Both the position numbers and the translations under genes were made by a program. A model generated the notes under the pieces. That model ran no database searches. It was not told the DNA's origin and worked only from the letters and a program-made list of their open reading frames with translations. From JAPPFW01 sp965200835 (GTDB taxonomy: Bacteria; Actinomycetota; Acidimicrobiia; Spongiisociales; Spongiisociaceae): a stretch of 64,000 bases of DNA. The stretch covers positions 310,001-374,000 of the forward strand of contig OZ241390.1 of assembly GCA_965200835.1 (NCBI GenBank), in the 5' to 3' direction. Positions 9,199 to 18,380 of the stretch are shown in pieces (the first letter of the stretch is position 1; each line of letters begins with the position of its first letter).

Positions 9199-10265
9199 CA
9201 CGTCCCCAGCTTCCTGTATTCGAAGTCGAACCCGAAGGCGCCCGGGCCCACCACCTCCAGCATTCCTTCCCGGTGCCACTCGGGGGCACACGGCAGGGCC
9301 ACTACGTTGACTCTCTGCCCGTAACCCAGCGTCTCGGTGGTGATGGGAGTAGCAGTCTCGGCATCGAGAATGCAGATCAGGTCCGGCACAGAGACCACCG
9401 GCTCATCGTCCTCGAAGGCCACTAGGAACTCGTTCTGGATGGCGATCTGCATGGTGCGATCCGAGCCGTCCCGGGTCTCGATGGTCACCGTTCCCTTGGC
9501 GAATCCCTCGGTAGTACGGCGCTCCACATCGACGATCGTCCCGGAGAAGATCACCGTGCCTTCGGCCACCTCCAGGAAGCGCTCGAACGCTCCCACCTCA
9601 CCTCGCTGCACAGCCGACAGGCGACTTCCCAGTTCGGTGCAATAGGTGAGCGAACCGGCGATAGCATGAGTGTCCACGTCCGATACATCCATCGAATAGC
9701 TAGAGAAGGCATTGGCCAGGGTGAGCGACATAACCGCTCCCCGTACCAGCGTTTCGCCGAGCTGGTTGGTGGTGGTCTCGAAGACACACAGGTTTCCCTT
9801 CTCGTCCGCCACGGTCATGGGCGAGGCCTTGATGCCAGCCAGCGTGAAGACGGTCATCTCGATCTGCGGGAAGGCCCGGCGCATACCGTCAGCGTCCACC
9901 ACCGGCAGGTCCATCTCGGTAGCCACCGCCAGCGGGAAGAGCGTGTTGCAGCCACCCACCTCGATCGGCATGAGGGCGACGGGTTCCCGGCCCAGATAGG
10001 AGGAGAGCGCTCTAACGGAAGTGATGAACTCGGTACCTGCCGGGATCTTCTCCAGCAACACGGTCGGCGCCCCTACTACCGCCACGGTCATTACCAGCCC
10101 GTCGTCCGGTAACTCGTCGGTGTTGACCAGCTTCACCGGACCGTGGGTCTGGATGGCTTGGCGGAGCATCAGGCGGCCCACATAGGGGTCCCCGCCTCCT
10201 CCGGTTCCCAGCAGGGTGGCTCCCAGTGCCAGGTCGTCCACTTGGTCGAGGGTGAGATCTCTCAT
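9198..10265 (-). CDS. DUF917 family protein
   Basis: A 355-residue DUF917 protein, recognised by the glycine-rich LLGTGGGGDPYVG near residue 20, the PIEVGGCNTL region near residue 100 and the overall layout seen in proteins encoded next to hydantoinase-like genes. The biochemical role is not known; in many bacteria the family occurs with hydantoinase/oxoprolinase proteins and ABC transporters. The ATG giving MRDLTLDQVDDLALG was taken; upstream frame residues are not conserved. It is the first intact gene of a three-gene operon that follows a truncated permease by only two bases. Confidence 0.87.
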   Translation of the reverse strand: MRDLTLDQVDDLALGATLLGTGGGGDPYVGRLMLRQAIQTHGPVKLVNTDELPDDGLVMTVAVVGAPTVLLEKIPAGTEFITSVRALSSYLGREPVALMPIEVGGCNTLFPLAVATEMDLPVVDADGMRRAFPQIEMTVFTLAGIKASPMTVADEKGNLCVFETTTNQLGETLVRGAVMSLTLANAFSSYSMDVSDVDTHAIAGSLTYCTELGSRLSAVQRGEVGAFERFLEVAEGTVIFSGTIVDVERRTTEGFAKGTVTIETRDGSDRTMQIAIQNEFLVAFEDDEPVVSVPDLICILDAETATPITTETLGYGQRVNVVALPCAPEWHREGMLEVVGPGAFGFDFEYRKLGT

Positions 10266-10267
10266 AC

Positions 10268-10750
10268 CTACAACCTCCGGCTTCTCGTCCAGTTGTCTGC
10301 CGCCACAGCCGCCACGATGACACCTCCTTGTATGAGCCGCTGGATGATGGGGTCCACCTGGCGCAGGTTGAAACCATTGATGATCAGAGCGATGAAGAAG
10401 GCCCCGAATACAGTGCGCCACACCGCTCCCTCCCCAACGGAAATCGACGTGCCCCCCACTATCACCGCTGCCAGCACCGCGAATACGAACCCGAAGTGGT
10501 CACTCGGCTGAGCGGTAAGCGTCCGGGATGCGGCCAGAGCACCAGCCAATCCGGCCACCGCGCCCACCAGAACGAACGTCATCATGGTGATCACCTCTAT
10601 CCGGATCCCGGCCAATCGGGCGGCCTCGGGATTCCCCCCGGTGGCGAATACATGACGGCCGAAACGGGTCTTGGACAGGATGAACCAGAACAGGGCCACC
10701 ACGAACAGGGCGATCCAAGTCGCTCTGGTAAAGCCCAGGAACCGGCCCCG
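10268..10750 (-). pseudogene. ABC sugar-type permease (RbsC-like), C-terminal half only
   Basis: The readable part, about 160 residues, matches the second half of a ribose-type ABC permease: helices at ALFVVALFWFILSKT and MMTFVLVGAVAGLAGAL, the family motif GRHVFATGGNPEAARLAGI, and AVIVGGTSISVGEG. Full permeases have about 320 residues. Upstream of about 10750 the frame turns into unrelated, non-conserved residues and runs into the start of the divergent regulator. The N-terminal half and the rest of the transporter (ATPase, binding protein) are absent, so this is a deletion remnant. Its stop lies two bases before the DUF917 start, so it once headed this operon. Confidence 0.8.
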
Positions 10751-10841
10751 AGACGCTACCGGTCCGGGCTGCCGGAACCTATGGATACTATGTCCGATTG
10801 TCTGTCCAGAATCATGCAGGATGCTGCTATTCTGCCCTCCC

Positions 10842-12359
10842 GTGCTGACGGTTGGACAGTTGTGCTCGCGGGACGATCTCGGCAACCTCCTGCGTTTCGC
10901 AGGTGGATACCGAAAGGCAGGGGCCCTCTACCGGGTCTCGCTGATCGAACACCTGGCGGAGATCGAGCAGGCGCCATCCGAGTCAGTTTGCGTGTGCACT
11001 ACCGAAGCTTCACTCGAGGCTGACACCTATCGGCTCGACCTGGCTATCCGCACCGCGGTGGCCCGTGGAGTCAAGGCCGTCGTATTCAGGGGGGAGCACA
11101 TCACGGTCGCACCCACCGCTCGGATCCTGGCCGAACGAGGTCACCTGGCACTCCTGGCTACTCCCGCCAAGACCGACCTGGGAAGGCTGGTGATACGGCT
11201 CAACAACGCCATCCAGCAGGACGCTGCCGATGTCCTCGCCGGGGCTCAGACTCTTCTCGAGGCTCTCGATAAGTTCAAACCGGATATCACAAGCCCCGAC
11301 TTCGAAGCCTGGGCTCGGTTGGCCACCGACGTGCTCGGCCGGAGCATCCGCTGCAACGATTCCTATGCCCCGATCCAGGCGGTGGCTCACATCAGCGAAG
11401 ATTCGGTGGCCCAGTTCGGGGCTGACCGGTCGAGCCCCTAATCGGACATCGTCGTGAGGCTGGCTCTCCGAGCGATGACCGATGCGGCGGTGCGGGTGGC
11501 TCGCCCGGCCTACCTGACCCCGCTGCGGGACCGAGCGATGGCCAGCGTGCTGGCCGAGCTGGTGATGGCCGACCGCCCTTCCGATCTGCTGATCGCCCGA
11601 GCGGACCAATTGGGATTCTTGCCGGCCGGGACCCACTTCGTGATCCGCATAGCCGTGGAGGAGGACTATGAGAGCGATCCTGACCGGGTGGCTGGCCTAG
11701 CCGCCCTACACGAAGTGGGAAACCGGCTGGCCCGCCGAGCTCTCGCCCGACACCGATCCGGAGGCACCTGGCATCCGGTCGGCCTGGCTGAGACCCTCAC
11801 CTATGTGTGGTCGGGCAGTCCTGGAGGTCCACCCTCTGCCACGTTCATCAGGAGGGCAGCCCAGGAACTGGTGACGACCATCGAGCGGGACCTCCGCCCC
11901 ACTGCCCTGTGGTGCGGGGTCGGCGGTATCCACGAAGGGATCCACGGCCTCCGAGCGAGTGCCGCCGAGGCTCGTGCTGTCCTCTCCCATGCCCGGACCA
12001 GCGGCGTCGTCTCCCAACCGATCCTGTACGACGCCATGGGCTTGCGCAGGATGCTGCTGGAGTGGGCAACCGCGGAAGGACCCAGGAGAGCCTTCGACCG
12101 CCTTCTTCGACCGATGGCCGCCATGACCCCCTCGAAGCGGCGCAAGTTGATCGACACGGTCGTGACCCTTTTCGAGCACGAGGGAAACCTGGCGGAGGCT
12201 GCCCGCCACTTGGGGGTTCACCGCAATACGGTCGACATGAGACGGCGGGAGCTCTACGAGCTGCTCGATCTGGATCCGGCGGACTCCGATCACCGGCTGA
12301 TGCTCTACCTGGCAGCCCGTTCCCACGGACACTGGCCAGCGGCAGCCTCCCGCCGGTGA
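10842..12359 (+). pseudogene. PucR-type transcriptional regulator with one in-frame stop
   Basis: Read through, 505 residues, the usual size of PucR/CdaR regulators: an N-terminal PucR domain (LTVGQLCSRDDL at the start), a degenerate middle domain, and a C-terminal PucR helix-turn-helix (HEGNLAEAARHLGVHRNTV, near residues 445-465). A TAA at 11439-11441 interrupts the frame at codon 200; reading resumes in the same frame, so a point mutation rather than an indel is implied. GTG at 10842 was taken as start; an ATG seven codons earlier is possible. It is divergent from the degraded transporter and catabolic operon that it probably controlled. Reinitiation at GTG 11454 could still give a HTH-containing fragment. 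Confidence 0.8.
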
Positions 12360-12369
12360 CCCCGGCAGA

Positions 12370-12496
12370 GCAGCAGCCTGGCGGAGACCTGGGCTAATCC
12401 TCCCTTGGAGGACACCAAATCGCCCACCCGGATCGCCAGCCTCTCCCCCGCCGTCCCTTCGTCGAAGTAGATTTGGTATGCCGAGGCGCGGCCCTT
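12370..12496 (-). other. Possible coding remnant downstream of the surface-protein stop
   Basis: In frame after the stop of the fibronectin/SLH gene there are some 40 codons with coding-like composition (AYQIYFDEGTAGERLAIRVG). No start codon, no family recognised. It may be a gene scar or chance. Confidence 0.2.
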
Positions 12497-15400
12497 CTAG
12501 GCAGTCAAGCCGAAGGCTTTGACCAGGAAGGTGGCCATCTGGGCTCGGGTGATAGGTTCGTCCGGCCGGTAGGTTCCATCCGAGTATCCGGTTGTCACAC
12601 CAGCCCGTACCAATCCCGCGATGGCGGCCGCGTGGGTGTGGTCCGAGCTCACATCGCTGAAACCGGTTGCGCCGGGATCGCCCGGACGCAGTCTTTCGAC
12701 GGCTCTTACCAGGAAGGTCGCCATCTGAGCGCGGGTTACCTGATCGTCCGGTCTGAAGGTCTGGTCCCTGAACCCTGATGTGAGCCCCAGCTCGGCCAGT
12801 CGTCCTACGAAACCTGCATACCAGGCATCGGAGGCCACGTCGGTGAAGGTCACTCCACTTCTGGCGGAGGGGGTCTCTCCGAGAGCACGTACCAGGAACA
12901 CGGCCATCTGGGCCCGGGTCACTTGATCGTCCGGGCAGAACAGGCGCTGAGTGGCATGGCATCCCACGGTGATGCCTGCCTGGGCGATGATGTTGATGTT
13001 CAATTCGTGTACGTTTCCGTCATCGTCGGTGAAGTAATTGCCTAAGGAGGCCGTGGTCTGCCCTGATCCAGAGGACCCGGTCTGCGATGTCGGCGCGGCG
13101 GCGGGTGTCGGCAGGGTCACCGTCACAGTGTCTGACCATTGCCCACCACCGGCGGAGTTGTTAGCACGCACCTTAACTTGATAGGTAGTGCCGCTGGTCA
13201 AACCTGTGATGGTGACGGTGCGATCCAAGCTTTGGTGGACCCAGTCGTTCCAACTCGAGCATCCCGACTGACGATATCGCACGTCATAGTCGGTGATCTC
13301 AGCCCCACCGGAGGCGGGCTCAGTCCACGACACGGTTATTCGCTCGTTGCCCGCCGACAGCGTCACAATGGGCTTGCCAGGAACTTCGGGAGGATCCACC
13401 GGATCCCTGGCACCGGTAGCATGAGGACCCTTTACTACCTCACCTCCGTAAACTGTCGCGAAGGCACGGATGCTGACCACATGCGTCGCTTCTAAGCCTG
13501 CGATCGTGAATGATGTCGTGCCCACCGGTGGGATTTGGTACCAGACCGTTTGTGACTCGTTACCGAAGTGAAACGACATTTCGTAACCATCAGTCGACGA
13601 AAGCGCCCTCTACAGCATCCCAACTTACCCTGACAGCTTCATCAGATTCATGGTCATCGTCAGGCGGGAGGGGCAGCAAGCCCGGCCGGAACACCATATC
13701 GGGTTCGCTCGTTGTTATGTCGACGACCTCTACCGATTCCGGCGCTGCTAGAGGCATGCTGTAGGCATGTTCCCGTGGGGCGGCTACCGACTGTTCCTGT
13801 CCGAAGGGATCCTCTCCCAGGTCTCTCCATCCCTCGACTTCTATCTTGTATTCATCTGCGTTCTCTAAGCCCGTTATGGTCGTGCTTGGACTTTCAACGA
13901 AATAGGATGAAACCAGCTCATCACGCTGATAGTAGATCACGTTCCATCTATCATTGTTGTTCCCAACTGTCCAGGATACGGAGGGTTCCGTGTCACCCGA
14001 AGTCACTTCGATATTGCTAACAGCCGTGGGAGCATCGAACCATGTTTGAGCTATGAGATCTGCCGTCTCCCCTTTGCGACCATCACTCTTAACTCCCCGT
14101 ACCTGTACATGATAGGAAATGCCGTCATATCCGGGGAACACCGTCCCAGTAAATGGTCAGCCGATCCTCACCCCATTCCCCGCAGCAAAGGTTGGTCGGG
14201 TATCTGAGATTCTCGGGTAGCGCCAGAAGGGTCCTGGTCTGGATCTCCGTAATCTCTCCGTTGTTGTTGCTGCTGTCCCTTCCCCGTACACCCACGTAAT
14301 ACGGTGTGGTGGGGCTTAGACCCGTAATTGTGTGCGGAGAGTCAGCCGTCTCCCACAACCCCCCACCAGAACTCGTCCCATACCTAACCTGATAACTCGC
14401 CGCACCCGTAACATTAGTCCACGACACCTTGAGACTATTCGTAGAAACCTCAGAGAACGTCACACTCGTAGGCGCGTTCAAGGTTAAAGTAGTCTGAGTG
14501 GCTTCTGTAACAGGCCCTTCATTGCCGCTGGCGTCCTTCGCTCGAACCCCTACATAGTACGACGTGCCAGGTGACAGACCGGTAATCGTGTGAGGACTGG
14601 ACGCCGTAGCCCACGTGCCTCCACCGGAACTCGTCGCATACCTGAGCTGATAACTCGCTGCACTAGTTACAGCAGGCCACGACACCGTAAACCTATCCGT
14701 AGAATGCCCGGAGAATGACAAGCTAGCAGGCGACGTTCAAGGTCAAAGTAGTCTGAGTGGCTTCTTTGACAGCACCCTCATTGTCGCTGGAGTCGATCCC
14801 TCGGACGCCCACATAATAGGTCGTGTTAGGTGTCAGACCGGTAATCGTGTGAGGGCTGGACGCCGCAGCCCACGTGCCTTCACCGGAACTAGTCCCATAC
14901 CTGACCTGATAGCTAACTGCATCGGTTACGTCATCCCACGACACCGTGAATCTATCCGTAGAAACCTGAGAAATCGTGACGCTGGCAGGCGCGTCCAAAG
15001 GTGGCAATGTACTAGCCGTGTGTGCTCGATGGTCTCCAGGTTCGTCACTATTTCCGGCCCGCACTTCTATGTCGTATGAAGGTCCAGCAGTCAGGCTGGA
15101 GATTACGTAAGGTTGCTTACAATAGAAAGGCGCTGTTATCCCTTGCCAACCTCCCCAGGTACTTGAGGAGGTCTCCTTCCATCTAATCTGATGAGGAACA
15201 CAATTCACACCAGCGTATATGGGATTCCAAGTTACTCCTAGGGAAGTCTTCTGTCGTCGTGACTCGTCAACCGTAAGCCAGGAGGGGGCAGGGTGGTGGA
15301 TTACCTTCGAACTGATCTTGACGGTCACCTTCGTGTTGGCATCACGGTTATCCTTAAGGTTCAAGCTGGTTTCGTCCTGCTCATATATGGTGGTTGTGCC

Positions 15401-15849
15401 CTGTTGGCTAAACCCATTCTCATTGAATATGACGCCGTCTATCTCAATCTTGAGTTCATTGAGGAGACTTAGTCCAATGTCAGGAGTATCCACTAGATAC
15501 GTGCTGACCTCGAGCCTGTCGGTACCACCACTGACTTGAACTTCCGCAAGTCTCTGGTCGTATAATCTTCGCCCTTGTAATAGAACGTGTTGTCGTCTAG
15601 TCCACCGTCCTGCTCCCAAAGGTGACCGTATACGTTCGGAGACGTGTGCTTGACCGTGAGTTGTGTATTGAGCAGCTCGACATATGAGTGGTCGTCGACA
15701 GTGTGGGCATGTGCCGCAAGGCCGAGACCACCACACAGCGCGAAGACAACCAACAGTGTCGAAGTAGTGCGCCTCAACATGAGGGTCGCCCTGAATGGGG
15801 GGTAACTAGGTCCCTCGCGCGTCGCGCACTTCTCTGGCAAACGTTTCAT
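12497..15849 (-). pseudogene. Exported fibronectin-III/SLH surface protein broken by four frameshifts
   Basis: Joined across frames, about 1,090-1,115 residues. It begins with a signal peptide (LRRTTSTLLVVFALCGGLGLAAHA) and an unrecognised N-terminal region. About eight fibronectin type III modules follow (signature pairs such as FTVSW...SYQVRYGTSS and TITGLSP.T.YYVGVRG), then three SLH domains (ITVGC...FCPDDQVTRAQMAVFLVRAL; FRPDDQVTRAQMATFLVRA; YRPDEPITRAQMATFLVKAF) that would anchor it to the cell wall. Frame switches occur near 15530, at 14733 (one extra A compared with the neighbouring repeat), near 14130 and near 13590. A strong GGGAGG eight bases before the ATG at 15849 supports that start; an ATG at 15780 gives a more usual signal-peptide length. 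Neighbouring genes are intact, so decay is likelier than sequence error. Confidence 0.8.
14236..15000 (-). repeat. Tandem fibronectin-III-encoding DNA repeats, unit about 257 bp
   Basis: Three adjacent units are similar at the DNA level: GTAGTCTGAGTGGCTTCT begins near 14491 and again near 14748, and GGTAATCGTGTGAGG occurs near 14581 and 14838, with a more divergent unit at 14236-14490. The similarity is high enough to suggest recent duplication or gene conversion between modules. Comparing units shows the extra A at 14733 that shifts the frame. Confidence 0.75.
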
Positions 15850-16055
15850 GACTCAACCTCCCTCCCCCGAGTATTGGGGTTGGATCAACACCGCCGCTGC
15901 ATATACCCGCTCAGACTAGTCGATCGTGTCCCACGGCAGGATGATGTACGAATTGATTTGTTGGAGCCGACCAACCTCGGCAGGGTCAGTCCCCCTATGT
16001 CACGATCGAAGGCTCGCCCAACCTGAACCGGAGGCCGGAACGGGTGAGCGTCAGG

Positions 16056-16850
16056 TCAATCGGAGGGCGGCATCACCAGATACTGGCGGTAGGTACCTAC
16101 CTCCTCGAAGCCGAGACTCTCCAAGGTGGATCGGGTCGAAGGTGGGCTCAGCACACCAGCCATCGTGGCACCACCCTCCCAACCTGCCCGTACTGCCGAG
16201 GCGCTAACCAGCGAGGCCAATCCCTGGCCTCGGTACTCGGGCTTGGTACGGATCCATCCAACGAAGGCCACCCCCTCCAGGCGATTGGTGAGTGCGCAGG
16301 CAGCCGGCTTCCCGTGGTGGTAGGCGACCAGGGCGGAGGTGGCCGGTCCTACCAAAGCCTGGATACGCCGCAGGGCCAAGTTGGCCAACCTACGAGTATT
16401 CCCCTCCGGGTCCGGGCCCGCCGTTACGACACCGCAGAGGTCCAGCATGTCCGAGGCTTTTCTGACGACCCTGATCTCCACCCCGTCCGGACAGTCGGGC
16501 GCGTCGGGTTTTTCGGCCAGCATCATGGCAAAGTACTCAGCGCTCACTACCTGACCGGTCCGTTCTGCCTCATGCCAGAGGGCCCGGTCATCCGCCCGGA
16601 CCATCAGTGAGTAGCCATGTTTCCGCACCCCGAAGAACCGGACAACGATGCGCAGTACTTCCCGGGGCGATATCAGCCAGTTGGTCCGCATGGCGCCATT
16701 GGCATAGGCCGGCCAACCCTGCCGCAATGAAGTAGCCCAGCAAACGACCCCGTTCGCCTCCCAAGTTTCTCCCCCACAATTGCGGACCGTTCGCCGGTAC
16801 ATCTCGGTCAGCACCGAATCGAACAGGTTCAGAAGCCGGCGATCTCTCAT
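16056..16850 (-). CDS. GNAT family N-acetyltransferase
   Basis: A 264-residue protein with a C-terminal GNAT domain at about residues 120-264: VAFVGWIRTKPEYRGQGLASLV holds the acetyl-CoA pyrophosphate-binding loop (RGQGLA), and LESLGFEEVGTYRQYLV is the typical last strand. The N-terminal 120 residues resemble a degenerate first GNAT-like domain. Substrate not predictable. It stands alone, read in the same direction as the next gene upstream, with about 136 bases between. Confidence 0.8.
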   Translation of the reverse strand: MRDRRLLNLFDSVLTEMYRRTVRNCGGETWEANGVVCWATSLRQGWPAYANGAMRTNWLISPREVLRIVVRFFGVRKHGYSLMVRADDRALWHEAERTGQVVSAEYFAMMLAEKPDAPDCPDGVEIRVVRKASDMLDLCGVVTAGPDPEGNTRRLANLALRRIQALVGPATSALVAYHHGKPAACALTNRLEGVAFVGWIRTKPEYRGQGLASLVSASAVRAGWEGGATMAGVLSPPSTRSTLESLGFEEVGTYRQYLVMPPSD

Positions 16851-16986
16851 GCCGCCCTGCGCCTCAGCCTATAGCCGAGCGAAGACGCTGCCTCCGACGT
16901 GGCAGAGTGACCGGCCGGCAGAAGCTCCCCGTCCGGAGAGACAATGCCCGATCTCCACCCCGAACGGCGAGGGCACCGACTTCTGC

Positions 16987-17970
16987 TCACTTATCACCCT
17001 CGCTCTCGGCCTCCGACAGGATTCCCCGCAGAACGGCCGGCTGGATGTTTCCACCGGAGGCGACCGCAACTGTCAGCCGGCCCGGATCGACCAATCCGCC
17101 CAGGTAGGCAGCGGCGGCGGTCGCTCCTCCCGGTTCGGTGAGGGTCTTGGTACGGAACAGGATCGTTCTGACCGCTTCGGCTATGTCCTCCTCCGAAACC
17201 AGCAGGATGCCGTCCAGGTAGCGCTGCAGGAAGCGGAAGGGAAGTTCGCCGGGTCGCCGGGCCGAGAGGGCATCGGCCATCGAATCCCAATGGTCGATGG
17301 TCACCACCTGGCCGACCTGCCACGACACGTAGGCAGCGTTACCCGTCCTCGGCTGCACACCCAGCACCGTTACGTCGGGGCGGGTCTTCTTGATGGCTAC
17401 CGCGATACCGGCCGCCAGGCCACCGCTGGATACGGGTGTGAGAACGGTCTCGACCTCCGGAACCTGCTCCAGGATCTCGAGGCCGATACTCGAGTGGCCG
17501 ATCGGTACCTCCGGCTCCTCGAAGGTATGCAAGGCGAACATCCCTCGTTCGGCCGCCACCTGCTCCACGGTCGGATCCCGGTCTGCGAAGGTGGGGCACA
17601 GCACCACGTGAGCTCCGTATTCCCGAGTGGACTGCACCTTGATCTCCGCGGTAAAGCCAGGCATGACGATGGCTACCGGTGATCCGACTACCGATCCGGC
17701 GTAGGCGAAGGCTTGCGCGAAGTTACCCGAGGAGGACATCACGATGCCCCGCCGTTGGCGCTGTTCGTCGAACGAGCGCAGGATGTGGAAGGCAGCCCTG
17801 GCCTTGTAGGATCCGGTTACTTGCAAGTGCTCGGCCTTCAGCAGCAACCGCTCCTTCCCGACCTCGGCAGCGGAGCGGGCGAGCGGAAGCACCGGGGTCA
17901 CCCGTACCGGGGAAGCCATCCGCTCCCGAGCCTCGAGGACCGCTCGATAAGTGATCTCGCCGGTGCTCAT
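16987..17970 (-). CDS. Threonine/serine dehydratase-like PLP enzyme
   Basis: A 327-residue fold-type II PLP enzyme of the threonine dehydratase/serine racemase group. The PLP Lys lies in TGSYKARAA (family TGSFKxRGA), the substrate loop is SSSGNFAQAFAYA (usually SAGNHAQG), the phosphate-binding loop is PVSSGGLAAG, and SGGN occurs near the end. The catalytic domain is complete and there is no C-terminal ACT regulatory domain, so it is like catabolic or biodegradative forms. The His of the usual SAGNH is Phe here, which suggests a shifted substrate. Products would be a 2-oxo acid and ammonia. Confidence 0.85.
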   Translation of the reverse strand: MSTGEITYRAVLEARERMASPVRVTPVLPLARSAAEVGKERLLLKAEHLQVTGSYKARAAFHILRSFDEQRQRRGIVMSSSGNFAQAFAYAGSVVGSPVAIVMPGFTAEIKVQSTREYGAHVVLCPTFADRDPTVEQVAAERGMFALHTFEEPEVPIGHSSIGLEILEQVPEVETVLTPVSSGGLAAGIAVAIKKTRPDVTVLGVQPRTGNAAYVSWQVGQVVTIDHWDSMADALSARRPGELPFRFLQRYLDGILLVSEEDIAEAVRTILFRTKTLTEPGGATAAAAYLGGLVDPGRLTVAVASGGNIQPAVLRGILSEAESEGDK

Positions 17971-18061
17971 CAGTATCCCCCTCGTTGAATGGTCGGTATT
18001 GATCGCTCATCACCAGTCATGTCGTTCCTCTAGGACTTGGCGCATTCGAGCACAGTAGCTC

Positions 18062-18329
18062 CACGCCCGCGGCCCGTGGGACACCAACGGCCTGGAACCA
18101 GCAGCACTCGTCAAGGCAGGGATGACCCCTCTCCAAGCCGTAGAGGCCGCCACTGCCAACGGGCCTGCAATCTTAGGCCCACGAGCACCTAAGACAGGAC
18201 TACCGTAAAGGGCTACGACACGGATGTATAGCCATTGCTACCAACCTCCTCGACGACGTGGGCTTCCTCGGTGATCCGTCCGCGATCACGATGGTCGAGA
18301 AGGGGGGTCAACTGCTTCAAGCACAATGA
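18062..18329 (+). pseudogene. Amidohydrolase (imidazolonepropionase-like) C-terminal remnant
   Basis: Reading across frames gives the standard tail of metal-dependent amidohydrolases: DTNGLEPAALVKAGMTPLQA then VEAATANGPAILG, next GYDTDV, then IAIATNLLDDVGFLGDPSAI and TMVEKGG before a TGA. Two frame changes lie near 18207 and 18229, one just after a TAA. The catalytic N-terminal two thirds are missing. The preserved order (GMTP...AATANGA..LG...G.DAD.I.....P..D......P..I..V.KGG) makes the family assignment secure although the fragment is only about 85 codons. Confidence 0.7.
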
Positions 18330-18380
18330 ACAAACTCACAACCCTATATGTCTCGCAACTAGTTCCCTTACGACAGACTC

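Noticed and set aside
14236..15000. Regular direct repeats that could be mistaken for a CRISPR array
   Set aside because: The units are about 257 bp, coding, and translate to fibronectin-III modules; there are no short repeats with unique spacers.
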